A DNA stretch of 64,000 nt from Balanoglossus misakiensis (taxonomy: Eukaryota > Hemichordata). Positions 52,862-63,898 of the stretch are shown one piece after another. The notes beneath the pieces are model-generated. The model saw only the letters and a list, made by a program, of their open reading frames with translations. It had not been told where the DNA came from and did not search any database. The translations under genes and the position numbers were made by a program. The stretch lies in contig CM082589.2 of assembly GCA_040954595.2 (NCBI GenBank), forward strand, positions 6,758,001 to 6,822,000. Reading direction: 5' to 3'. The number at the start of each line of letters is the position of its first letter. Within the stretch, counting starts at the first letter, position 1.

Positions 52862-52868
52862 GTCTGAT

Positions 52869-55208
52869 CTGAAAAATCTAAAAAAGTTATCCAATTTCTA
52901 TGTGTACTCACTATCCCAGTTTCCACAAAATATTATGATATTGCAAAATGTCAATATTAGCCTTGCTATGGAACATACAAGATAGCATATACAGAAAGGA
53001 AAGGTATGAACAATTGTGCATGGACGTCAGGGAACAGATTAAAGTGAAACTTGTTTTACAACTTTTACTGAGATCACTAACAACTCATATTTTTGTTAAA
53101 ATCGCCTGTAATCAATCATACATGTATGTTTAAAGAGCAGCTGCAGCTAATTGACTTCAAAAAGACATAAAAATGAAAAATGAACGTAACCTGCTGTGGT
53201 CATGCATCATTTTTTGCCAGTGAATATGGTGAAATATGTCAAGAAGTTTTGCAAACGTTCCCCTTTGTCTGTTTTGTTGATTAACCAGAATAAAAAGATA
53301 TGAACTGATGTGAAAATGAAGATGAAATACAAGAATTAAAACTTTTTAATTTTTGAGAAGCGTGGTGGCGGCCATCTTGGTTTTACATTTTGTCGGGAGG
53401 ACTTTCATAAAAGTGTATGTCCAGGGGCCTTGGGATTTGGTGGTCGAAAGCAGGAAGTGAGCTGGTCTTTAATCTTAGAACTAGGACAATGATGATGGTG
53501 GCCATGAGCGGGATCATTTTAATGAACTGTCAGAGATTGCTTGAAACCTCCAAAACTGCACCTGGTCTAGCATTGTTGAACTTTTCCATGAAGGAAGTTG
53601 GTGTATGGAACAGAAAAAAAATTCAGCATGAACAAAACATAAGTTTGTTGCAAACATTTTAGGGCAAGATTAACAGTGCTGTCATCTGAATGAAATTATT
53701 TCCAAATGCATACGCACACGAGATAAGGACAGTATGGAGGACTAAATGTAGCTGTTATACTGATGTGTCTCGCACATTTTTCCGAACGAGGTTATTTTTA
53801 CTGCAGCACTCTTTATTTCCCTCGATGTCTGCGATGAAGTGTTAGTATGTTGTCCGCTGGCCTGAGTGAGAATTTTTAGAATTTTTCGTTTTAATTGGCT
53901 CTTGGCTTTTTACCACCTGGGTGGTAACTCTGATTAGGAAGCCGATATAGAGAATGGATGGTCTAATTTTGGTGTTTATAAAATCGGCGATGTGAGAGAC
54001 AGACAGAAAGGCTGACAGACACACTGACAGATACTGAGACAATGGCAAACTGAGACAAACAAACATATAATTGTGGAAAGTTTAAAGAGACTATAAGTGT
54101 TGATAATTTTTCCAACATCTTTGCTGCATCATCAAAAGTGACTGCAGATAGAGCTATAAAGAATAATCTTGGCACTATTCAGTTTATTTTGTTTAAATTA
54201 CCAGTATGTTGTTTTACACACAGAATTATGTTACATTGTTGGTGATGTGATCACTATTCATTCTGATAGTGTGGTTAGAAACAAAATCTTTGATGATATA
54301 ATTGAAGAATCATGCTGAAAGATCCATCAGTTTTGCTTGTTATTTCCCACAGGCTGTCTGTAAGAAAAACTATGGCGATGTATCATTATTTGTTTCTGTG
54401 AACCGAGTGATAGAACTCATATGAGACGTAAACTAGCCAACATGTCAAAATATAGTTAAGGTATTTCAGTCGGATGCGCAGTTGACAAGGGCATTCCGAT
54501 CAGAGATAGCATGTCTCCGTGTATTTCTGCTGGGCATGGATCCGAAAAACCGATGTTCTCAGCGGCGTACGGCATGTAACCGGGCGGAATAAATCCGTTG
54601 CAGAAGACTTGAGCCTTGCCTCCCACTGGCTGAAGTGCAGAAGCCACTGTGACAGTTGTTGTACTTGTAGAAAAAAAAAGTGTCTGGAAGGTTTACAGAT
54701 GTAATGACATTGTGAGGAGCACTTATCGTGTTTGTTTTGCCGGGAACTCCTTGTGTTATCTCTCGGTTCGATTGTCGTACGCCCGCTCAATCAGGTGACT
54801 CGTGGTCTCTGCCTGGACTCGGGCGGTTCTAACACTAACAGGTCAATTTCGACCACTTCTCAAAAATGACGCTTGCGTGGCCAGCCTGCGTTTAGCGAAA
54901 AGGCTTTGCTTTGTCTGACGTGATTGACTTGGAAAACTGACAATGATACGCTGTGTTGGTCTTTTTGACTTGTGTTTACGAGGGAGTTTGCCTGCCCTTG
55001 GGCCAAACTACACGGTGACTGTATTTTTTTCTCCTATTGATTTGGGCTAGGTGACAGTCTTCACCAGGCTGACACTTTTTGACTTCAAAGAATTTGTTTA
55101 GTCGGATCCTCCCTCTTGTATTGATAAAACAGAATGGTAGGTGTTGTGCGCAGATTGGCGAGGGGGACTACCTCGCTATTCACCGGGCCCGACTTATTGT
55201 ATTAAATG
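52869..55208. other. Non-coding; GC-richer from 54.4 kb
   Basis: No supported exon. A GGCGGCCATCTTGG word lies at 53367. From about 54480 the sequence becomes GC-richer with more CpG, leading into the promoter of the exon at 55313. Minus-strand frames at 54456-54790 look moderately protein-like but lack splice support. Confidence 0.45.
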
Positions 55209-55216
55209 CATAAAAG
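55208..55216 (+). promoter_or_regulatory. TATA-like box of candidate promoter E
   Basis: GCATAAAAGG is a good variant TATA box. A start about 30 bp downstream (near 55240-55255, with TTCAGC-type initiators) leaves a leader of about 60-70 nt before the ATG at 55313. Confidence 0.45.
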
Positions 55217-55312
55217 GCAAAAAGAGGTTCTGGTGAGGCTCTTGAAGGACGTGTGCAGTTCAGCTTGTCGTCCGCCGGTCAGCTGGAGAGTGAGAATTAA
55301 ATATCCCCGCAG

Positions 55313-55498
55313 ATGGCCTTTGCCTACAGCTTGCCTCCCCGCGTAATGGAACCCGAAAGTGAACTTGGCCTAGCCTGGGACTGGCCGCAAAACCGCGTCG
55401 GTAAATGGGCGCCGTACTGGGATTCTGACATCGCGGATTTCCACGAAACGAGCTACAACCGACTGGAGAGAAGGTCGTGTTGCCTCTCCTATCTGTGG
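55313..55498 (+). CDS. Alternative first coding exon E (62 codons)
   Basis: ATG opens MAFAYSLPPRVMEPESELGL and continues through a Trp-rich stretch (AWDWPQNRVGKWAPYWDSD) to ...CLSYLW, where ATCTGTGG is followed by GTATGT, a good donor. The exon is exactly 62 codons, phase 0, matching the exon at 63133. Composition is unlike the surrounding DNA: GC-richer, five tryptophans, balanced charges, no low complexity. This is the most coding-like frame in the window. A TATA-like box lies about 100 bp upstream. The CCCCGCAG directly before the ATG resembles an acceptor, so an internal or second exon is an alternative reading. No domain is recognised. It would supply a different N-terminus from exon A, about 7.6 kb before the shared exon. 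Confidence 0.55.
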
Positions 55499-56252
55499 GT
55501 ATGTTGTACAGTAATGTGATGTAGATTCAAAACTCAGCACCTTGATGCAACAAAGAGCGCACAAAGGCTTAACTCCACCAAGCGATACATTGGAGTTGTG
55601 AGACCCTCTCAGTTTACAAGCATCATTGTTGGTTCTGACTCGTTAATTTGGATGAGAAAATGTATATTTTACTCCGAAATTGTTGCCCCCGACAACCACA
55701 TCTTCGTGCCTTCAACAGGTTTCAACTTTCCACCAACAGTGTCATGTAGATGTAGTTCAGAAACTTTCGGTTCAAGATGAAATTGAGATGTAGTTTTGGA
55801 TCTAGTGTTGTTTCTTGCGCGACTGCGTTTCATGACTCAGGTAATTGAAACATTCTGCAGAAAGGTTTATGCTATAGAACTCAATCCTGTGAAATGACGT
55901 CTTGAATTTCAGAGAGGGGCAGCTTTCTGACAGGTACTCAACAGTTTTGGAACAGACAAGCTCAAATTTTCGGCCATCTTTTACCCACGTATACAGCGTT
56001 CTGAGATTAAGGTGACGTGTTATCTGCCGGGAGACAATAGCTCGCAGCTATCTGCCCCTGACACCACACAGGTGTGTTAAGAATTGAATGTGATCAGACG
56101 ACCTCGCAATTTGTCAGTTTTAAGATCAGAGTTCAGTCTTTCAGGACCAAAGAAGTTGACATCTTAATCTGGTCGTTTGGGAATTCTGAGATTAGAAGTC
56201 TGTCCCTCTTTCTGGCTGGGAAAATCAGAATTGCTTTGAAGCTCTGTCTGAC

Positions 56253-56557
56253 TTAAAGGGACAAAGTCTCTCTCTCGCTGCCTTTTTCCCCCATTAATTA
56301 TGTTTGATACAAGACACCGTTTATGTTATTCTACATGTGGATATATAGTGAATCAACATTCGACCACACACAACTTCCAACCTGTTTGTAGGATATGAGA
56401 GTAAAAACTCGCCCAAATGAATATTAATGGTAGAGACCGATTATTCATTTTTGGCAATTTTTCACTCCTGGTCTATATGTAGAATAACATGAACTGTGTC
56501 TTGTATCAAACATAATTAATGGAAAGGGGCAGCGAGAGAGAGACTTTGTCTCTTTAA
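56253..56557. mobile_element. TTAA-flanked palindromic miniature element, copy 2
   Basis: Same ends (TTAAAGGGACAAAGTC ... GACTTTGTCTCTTTAA) and interior as the element at 16107. It is about 50 bp shorter because the right arm has lost the segment between two CTATA words (copy 1: GTCTATA-agaggg...CACTATA-tatcc; copy 2: GTCTATATGTAGAAT). The deletion at a CTATA microhomology, together with scattered substitutions, shows the two copies have diverged. TTAA at both edges again fits a target duplication. It is non-autonomous and palindromic. Confidence 0.88.
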
Positions 56558-59500
56558 GGAAATAAATAAAAAATGGGATGGTCATAACATGTTTAGTCAA
56601 GAGCCCTATCATTGAAAATTGAAGGGGGATCAATACCATATTTTTGACTGTAGTACATGTACATAGGTGTATGATTATAAATAAATGGGGAAAAAATTGA
56701 AAAACACTTAATAAACAGTTTAATTCAGTAACATACATGTAATATTACTTTTGAGAAATGTATCTGTTTTGTTGTCATTGACATCAGGAGTTGAGAAAGT
56801 TTCAGTGAAGTTTGCATTTATTGTACGCAAAAAATAATGATGGCTACACCTGGACATAAAATGTGTAGTACAAGCTCCGTGTAAGTAGTACAACAAATTG
56901 ATTTGTACAACGAAGAAAGCATGGACACCAGAAACTGAGAAAGTGTGTGTTTTTTTCTCCCTTTATGAAGCTGCCCTTGTAATTGCACGTGGGTGTGTAA
57001 CATGATTCGGTGATACTCCGGCATTTTTTGATGAACAGAGGGAGTTTGATTCTGAGATGCTACTGATCTCCGTTTGCTTTTGAATGTCGATCACCCCGGT
57101 TGCCATGGAGGACAGAGTGTGCGGTAGCCATCTTTTGCGCACACAGTACATACTACATCACCACTGCAGTGAAGTACATGTATCTGTGGATTGTACTTGG
57201 ATCTGAAGTGGAGTACCTCTTGGTTGAACCACAGAACTCGCCCTAGCAACCATCTGTCTGTGTGTCTGTCTGTTCGTCCACCGGTTTGTCTGTCCACTGG
57301 TTTGACTGCCAGTCGAAGCTAGGGGAGCTTGGTCAGCAGAGAGCCAACCAAGGTGGTGCTCATAGGGGACCTCCCACACCGCTTCCTTCTAGACTTAAAA
57401 TGTATATATTGGGTATGGTCTATTGGTAATGTTAATAGAGTTGACCTTTGCAGACCTGGTGGCTTGTGATTGTAATGAGTCGCGCTGAGAACACAGTCCA
57501 TTGCAGATTGGCTTGACTGCGTACACTCAATTATAGCTTTTCAGGTGTACTATTGGCGAACGGGTGATGAGTAAAATGCTGTCAATACTAAATGCCGGGC
57601 TCCCATAATCCAAACAAAAATGCTCACTTAGCATCGAGCGGCAAATGCGCGGTTCTCTTGTATTGTGCAGAGAAGCGGGCGGAGTAGAATGAATACCGCT
57701 CTGTGTTCAGTTTTAAGAGATGTTGTTGGTTTTTTGGATTCCGTCGAAAATCCCTTCTTTCCTGCATTTAAGCCTGATTGGACCTTTCTGGTGAAATTCT
57801 TATAGATTTTCTTCCCCCCAGTTTTGTGCTTATGTTTAATCTTCGGTCGGAATTCGACAAATAGCACGACCTCAGCCCAATTTACAATCGGCCGCTGAAT
57901 GTAAAATATATGTCACTGGACATACTGACAGATCAGATTTTTTTCAAGGATCACGCTATTTTATACGGACAGAGGTCAGACTTTTTGAATTGTGATTAAA
58001 CTCCCAGGAAACTAGGGTAACGGCTGATGATTGTGCGAGATTCACTTCTGGTTCTTGTGACATCATCATCCAAGCATCCAACGCAACACTGGCGGGGTCG
58101 GTCGTAATGAAGCACAATGGCCAAATCCATGCCCCACTGTTTATCGGTTAAAAACTGACAGTTTGTGAGCCATGCCAAAATCTGTCTTGTGGCAGTGTTT
58201 TTGTTACTTTGTTTCGTGTGTGGCAGTGGCGATTTCGCGCCACTTACTGAAACAGCCTGACTGATCGAATCAGGATACGACGTAACTCTGAACTGAATTA
58301 TTAATTCATTGTGTCAGTATTAAAACAGAACAAAGGAATTTATGCATGAAATAAAAATATGAAAAGTGGTATATACTTGGGCAAACGTATACTATCTGTA
58401 CGTGGTCACCATATAAAAACCTACAAACCACAACTTAATTAGCAGTAATTTTATTCTGCTGTCCAAAACACTGATATTGCACTCCATCAGAAAATACCCA
58501 AGCTCACTGTTAAAATTTCTAGTTTTGTCACGATGAGACAACATGGCCGCCCTAGATGCACGTGTATTAAACGCGTTGTACGCACTGGTTGTGGATACTA
58601 CAGCTGTATGATTTATGTTGTTTACACGAGCATTATGACAGCCAAAATTGACCATTTTGTTGGTTTTATTTAATTGCTTATTTAAAAATCGCTTTTTGGT
58701 AATCATTTTTAAAAATTGATACCACCATCAGCACTTGAATGACCATGTTTCTCCTAAAAATGGGAATTTCAAAGTCAAGATATTTATCAGTACGTTTATA
58801 CATTTTCGGTGTTGACTCTCTCCTCAAAGGTGTGACAAAGTGATTCAATGGTCCCGAAGTTATAGCTACCGTATTTGTTGATTTTCAAAGACAGGGTATT
58901 AGCAGTCCCTGAGTTGAGGTTAGAGGCGTTCGTTCAGTCAGCATTTTTTTTATTGATCATTGAAAAGTAGTGATGAGAACTGTTACAAAACTAACGTGTA
59001 AGTACGTGCTGTGGGCTGAGTTTCATCTTAGGTGGCAGCGAGCCATTGTGCTGTGCCCCCCTGAAGCAGGCAGCGATCTGTTCAAGAAAATTACGGCAAA
59101 AATAGGGTTTAAACTGTGTTGACAGGTCTGAGTGTTTGCATTGAATTGAAAAGTTGCTTGTGGACAATATTAGTTGCGCGCGGGCTTTGGAGATGCAGTG
59201 GCGCGTTCGAGATTGGATTTGTGGACAGAGGGGTGGGGGAGGGTGTGGGATTTGGATTATGGGGGTACGGCAGAAGTATGAACAGATGCGGTACTAGAGT
59301 GGTAGGCTGTGACCTTACTAGCCATTGTCCGGGTTTTTTTCAACAATAGCGGTGTAGGGCTGGCTGTCTCCAGGCAAACTCTCTCTTATCCAAATATTGA
59401 TTCACTGTGTGTACTGTATTGTCAAAGTAGTCCTCGTCAGTAGCTCTTTCCGCCAGTCGGCCACTGTGCAGTGAGCACCGTTACACGAATCCTCAAAAAA

Positions 59501-62500
59501 CTGCAAAAAATCCCCTCCCCCCTGTCGGATGTTGTTCCACTTTTTAGCGTCCGAACATGCCTCCCTCGCGGTACGTCAAACGGTAGGAATTTCTGACTCA
59601 CATCTGACTGGGTGAAATCTGTAATGTCTTTTTTTTATTCCGACGCTGTTCTTTGTGACTGGAACAGACAAGCCGGGCAGAGAGGAGGAACAAGCGCGGG
59701 GGAAAATTGACAACGCTATCGCTGGAGGCCTCTGCTCATCTGGACGGGAGGAATTCTCCGCACAGTCACCCCAAAGGACATACAGATCCATAATTGATTT
59801 TCCTTTGTCGGAGGAAATTACCCCAAAAAATGGAATCCCGAGTTTTTTTTTTGTCTCGCGTACGTCAGATAATTAACATGTGTACCAGCCATCTCGCCCG
59901 TCTTTTTCCCCGCTCCCACCTTTAATTAAAAAAGCACTTTGATACACGTCTTGATAAATGGCAACATTGTAGCAATTGTGATGTAGGCTTTGTGTTACTT
60001 AGCGTCCAATAGCAATTCACATGCAACAGAGAAAAAGAACAAAAAGCAGACAAGTTCTTTGTCAAAGTGGCATAAACTCACTCACTCGCAGATTGCAACT
60101 GTTTTACTGAGCCACTTTTTTCATTACTATCTCGTGTGAACATTCGCTGTGTTTTATGGGGAATGAGTACAGAAACTGTTGGGTCATATAAATGTGTATA
60201 ATCTGTTGTTTTATGATGCAGGTTGTAAGAGTAACGAGACATATATGTCATTTGGCTATTTTGAAGAATAGATAGGTCAGCTGAACTTTTGTACCCCTAC
60301 AGTTTTGTTTTCAGGTTGGAAATTTTGTTGACAAATGTACGGTTTGTTCTTAAAAATCTGACTATAAGAGTCTCAGATTTGGGAAAAGGTGCTCTCTCCA
60401 AAATGTGACTACCCTGACTTTAAAAGTATGGATGCAAGGCTGGAGGAAATCTCTGAATAGGGCTTGGAGACTTCACATGTTTCGCTGGACGCGGTTGTGC
60501 TGTGCATAATGAGATTTACATGGACATCAGGTCCAGGGGTCCTTGCATACCGGTATTATTACAAACACATTTCTGGTCGACCTCAGTATTGCTGATTATC
60601 ACAGCGCACTGTTGACAAACCCACGCCACCGACGGACCAACGCTTATCTCGCGATCGTATCTCTCTCTTGAATAATAACGAAGAAGCAACGGCCCCAGCC
60701 ATTGCCTGGTGGCAAGAGTGTTAGGGCTTGTATACAGCTGGCCCAATTACCCAGCTATTGGTGTCTGCAAGGTGTTTTGTAAGCCCACTATTTGTCCTTT
60801 AAATTGCTTCTTCAACAGTCACAACAAAGCCGTAAAGTGTTTCTTTTTCAAGTCGCGTTGCAAAGTCGCTCCGGGTAGCGTTGGGACACTGATCGGCTGC
60901 GGCCTTTACTTCATTGTCTTGCCTTATCTCCATCTGCAGCAGTCCGAACACAGTGGAAAATAGATAAACGCTTGGCTGATTCGTATGTAGGTCCTGGCCC
61001 CTCCTGAATTAAGTTCCCTTTTCTCGCTGTTCCGTTTGACTGCCCAAGCTTTGAGGCTCTGTAAACTATGGAGTGCCCACTCAAAAAAACTTTGAGGTTT
61101 TTTTTTTTTAAATGAAGTCAATGAAGGGGTCTGTGTTCGCCAAAGTTGCTTGTCGTCAAATCATGCATGATACAGAACACACATCACGTTAGTTGCTGAA
61201 ATACCTGCCAGTTCACATGCGGACAATATTCAGCGTATTTGATGAAAACTGCAAAGCTGTTGCTTGAAGAGACTGCTGTCGATAGAGTGACAACATGCAG
61301 GGCTACTGAATGTGTCCACACAATTTGACTACTGCATCTATGACACAGAAAATTGATTCCCCCACTGCGAAGTTTTCATCATCTTGATCTATATTCTATC
61401 ATTCTGCCAAGAGTGTTGTCTCTGTTTTTTTTTAATAGTTTGACGAAAAATGTGTTCCAGGACAGAACTGCGTTCTATCAGAGCACGTACAGAGCACGTA
61501 TGTCCTTGTAGTCTGTTCCCCGCCTACATTAGAAATCCACGCTTGTGGCTAAGTCGAGTCTCCACCAAGGCCACAGTATGCATGGGTAGATAAAAATACA
61601 CTCACTACAACAGTATTAGTCACTGTAGTGTCCGTTAAAGACACTCTTTAGTAGTCCTGTCAACTGTTGCAGTGTCGCAGATTTTCTGAAAAGATATTCA
61701 CCAAAATTCAATTCCATCCATTTGAGGAGTGTAAGAAGAAATTCTAGGGGGAAAAGTGAAATTTTTTGCCGTAGATTTTGGCGGGAAAATAGTTGACTGT
61801 AAGTTAGAAGGGTAAGTGTTGTCTCAAATCTTATCACAACAAATAGGGAGAGTGATATGATTGTTCAAAGGGGACGTTAGACTACTGAATAGTTGTGAAC
61901 TTGTATGAGGACAGTGTTGAAACGGTATTCTGTCATTTTTAGGTTGTTTATAATTCTGAACGGAGATGATATCTGAATATATTCAGTCCACCTTCGTTGA
62001 AAAGAGTAAACTTCTTGTCTGGTGACATTTTGAACATCTCTTGGCATCAGTAGAGTGTGGCATTAAATTCTGAACAGAAATCAAAAGAAACGGCTGCCAT
62101 AATTTACGTGGGTAGTAATCAAGCTTTGATCAAGTCAGAATTCGAAAATGTTCAACTGGATTGAGACTGGTTGTTGACATAACGACTTTGTTAGTGCGTG
62201 TGCGTAGTTTTGGCGGTACTGTCTAATATTGTAGTTCATAGTTATTACTGTTCTCATAAGGAGAATTCACAAAAAAGACTACTCCATTCATATCCGTCGA
62301 TAAATCAATGATGAATTCTGAAGAGTGGGGGGCTCACAGCTGGATATAACGCCCAGAAACCTTCCAATTTCTCGTGCCCAGGCCCCCAGTCACAATTTTT
62401 TAATAATGTTTTCCCCAAGATAAATCGTTACTTGTTGAAAAGAGTCATTTACACAGTGGGCTTCATGGACCTGTCGTCAGATGGGCTGTCATTTTGATGT

Positions 62501-63132
62501 ATCAGATTTTTTTTTTTAATTTTGGCAGTTGATGAATTATTAGTATAGAAAATCAATTAGTTTGTGACGCGTAGATGTGTTCATTTTCACATAGAAACAG
62601 TTACTGGCGATACGTTATTTTACTGGTATTTAAGTCACCAGTCAAGTGTTGTTTCAATGTAATAAATTTCACTTTGGCAGTGTTGGCCATATGCTCGCTC
62701 ACAAAGGCAGCTTTTCCATCAAACAGCAATTACAGTCATTACTTCATTGATTTCTACCAAAATGTTCTTAATTTGTAATCCTGAGCTCTCAATTATTTCT
62801 GATTTGAAACAAGCTGCAACACGTCAGGCGACTGGACTCACTATTAGAAAAAAAGCAGTTGTTTGCTCTTTGTGACAAAGTATTGCCCAAACTAAAATTT
62901 TGTAAGCAAAAGGTGTGTGTGTGTGATTTTGAGGTTTGTGTGATTTTGAGCAATCCTCAAAAACCCTTGTGTGTAGACGTTGTCAGCAGAACAGAGAACT
63001 AACCTACTTGGCCCAGCAGTGATATGCAGTGACGATGTCCGGTGGAACTTTGACTTCTCCCTGATGACAGTAGTTTTGTTTCCTCTACAAACTGTATAAT
63101 AATCACTCATTTTTTCTTCTACTTCCTTGCAG
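56558..63132. other. Non-coding, probable last intron before shared exon
   Basis: If exon E is real this is the intron to 63133. A TCTG-rich patch lies at about 57255-57303. GC-richer stretches at 58.9-59.9 and 60.5-61.0 kb contain open frames without ATG or splice support. The 3' end has a good pyrimidine tract (TTTTTTCTTCTACTTCCTTGCAG) directly before the exon at 63133. Confidence 0.5.
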
Positions 63133-63191
63133 GTAAAAAGAGCTAGGCACGAGAGTGACAGCGTTACAGACAACCATTCTTCTGGGTCAAG
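63133..63191 (+). CDS. Shared internal coding exon (59 bp)
   Basis: A strong acceptor (pyrimidine tract, CTTGCAG) and a strong donor (CAAG followed by GTAAGT) bound 59 bp. Reading in phase 1 or phase 2 meets a stop at once (TAG or TAA), while phase 0 is open: VKRARHESDSVTDNHSSGS plus two bases of the next codon. The exon therefore enters in phase 0 and leaves in phase 2. The peptide has a basic patch, KRAR, followed by a Ser/Asp/His-rich hydrophilic segment. Such stretches are common next to nuclear localisation signals and before DNA- or RNA-binding domains, but no family can be named from 19 residues. The candidate first exons at 28188, 28846, 29580/29719 and 55313 all end in the matching phase. 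The next exon lies beyond the window. Confidence 0.7.
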
Positions 63192-63898
63192 GTAAGTCTG
63201 AATATCAAGTCATTTCTAAAATTGTTACTAAAATTGCTAGTCAAAAATGTTAAAGGTCGAATTCAGATACCAAAATGTAGTGACAGTGGTGAGCAGACGG
63301 TTGCCATGGGGATAAGATGGCGTGCCAAAGTCAGCATAGAGACAGTGAAGTGAATGCAAGAAACACCAAAAGTCGAGGAGAAAAAAGTTGTTCGGTTTAT
63401 CAGTGTGTACAAATCTTACATGTATAAAGATACCCAACATCTAACCAGACATTTCTGCTGTTGTTTGAACTTTTAATAGTCATCTTAAAAAATAAAGGCG
63501 CCATTTTTTTAAACTGGGAATTTCTATTAAGAAACATAGGGTCAGTTGTGCACAACAATTCTGTTTTCCAAGTTTTAAGGGTTGGTGGTTATTTTTTGTC
63601 TAAAATAAACTTAATGAGGACGCATTTTGAATCATTTTTATTGTAAAATCCTCCACTGGACTAAAAAAAATCTTGTTATTTTGCTTCTGAAGGTTTACAT
63701 GTGACTGTCTTATAGTGATTTGCCTCCAGGGATTAATTTTCGTAATGACAATCCAGGGTAGATTTTCCATGTTCGTGACCCAGTGTGTTCAAAAATCGCT
63801 TTTATTTTGCTGATGTTTTCATTTCCTATCCAAAATTGAAGACATGATTAGTGCTGCCTTGTTAACATTAAGATGGCGTACGACAGATGAAAAAAGAG
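63192..63898. other. Non-coding, start of next intron
   Basis: AT-rich sequence after the GTAAGT donor, without another supported exon before the window ends. Confidence 0.6.

Larger units (their letters stand above)
51584..52868. mobile_element. Foldback-type DNA element with target duplication
   Basis: Two long inverted arms (51591-52080 and 52360-52861) flank a 279-bp spacer (52081-52359). The arms are almost identical: by eye I find about four substitutions plus a length difference in an internal (TAA)n run, over some 490 bp. The outer ends read CACAGGGAACTCAGGC and its complement. They are flanked by the direct repeat GTCTGAT at 51584-51590 and 52862-52868, a 7-bp target duplication (8 bp if one base slipped). 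Open frames starting MEKILKIII on both strands are the same arm read twice, not a protein. Foldback elements such as sea-urchin TU and Drosophila FB have this design. High arm identity suggests recent insertion or gene conversion between arms. Confidence 0.88.

Noticed and set aside
54456-54790. Overlapping minus-strand frames with moderately protein-like residues
   Set aside because: Starts and splice sites are not convincing and plus-strand frames over the same bases are just as open. They lie in the GC-richer block before promoter E.
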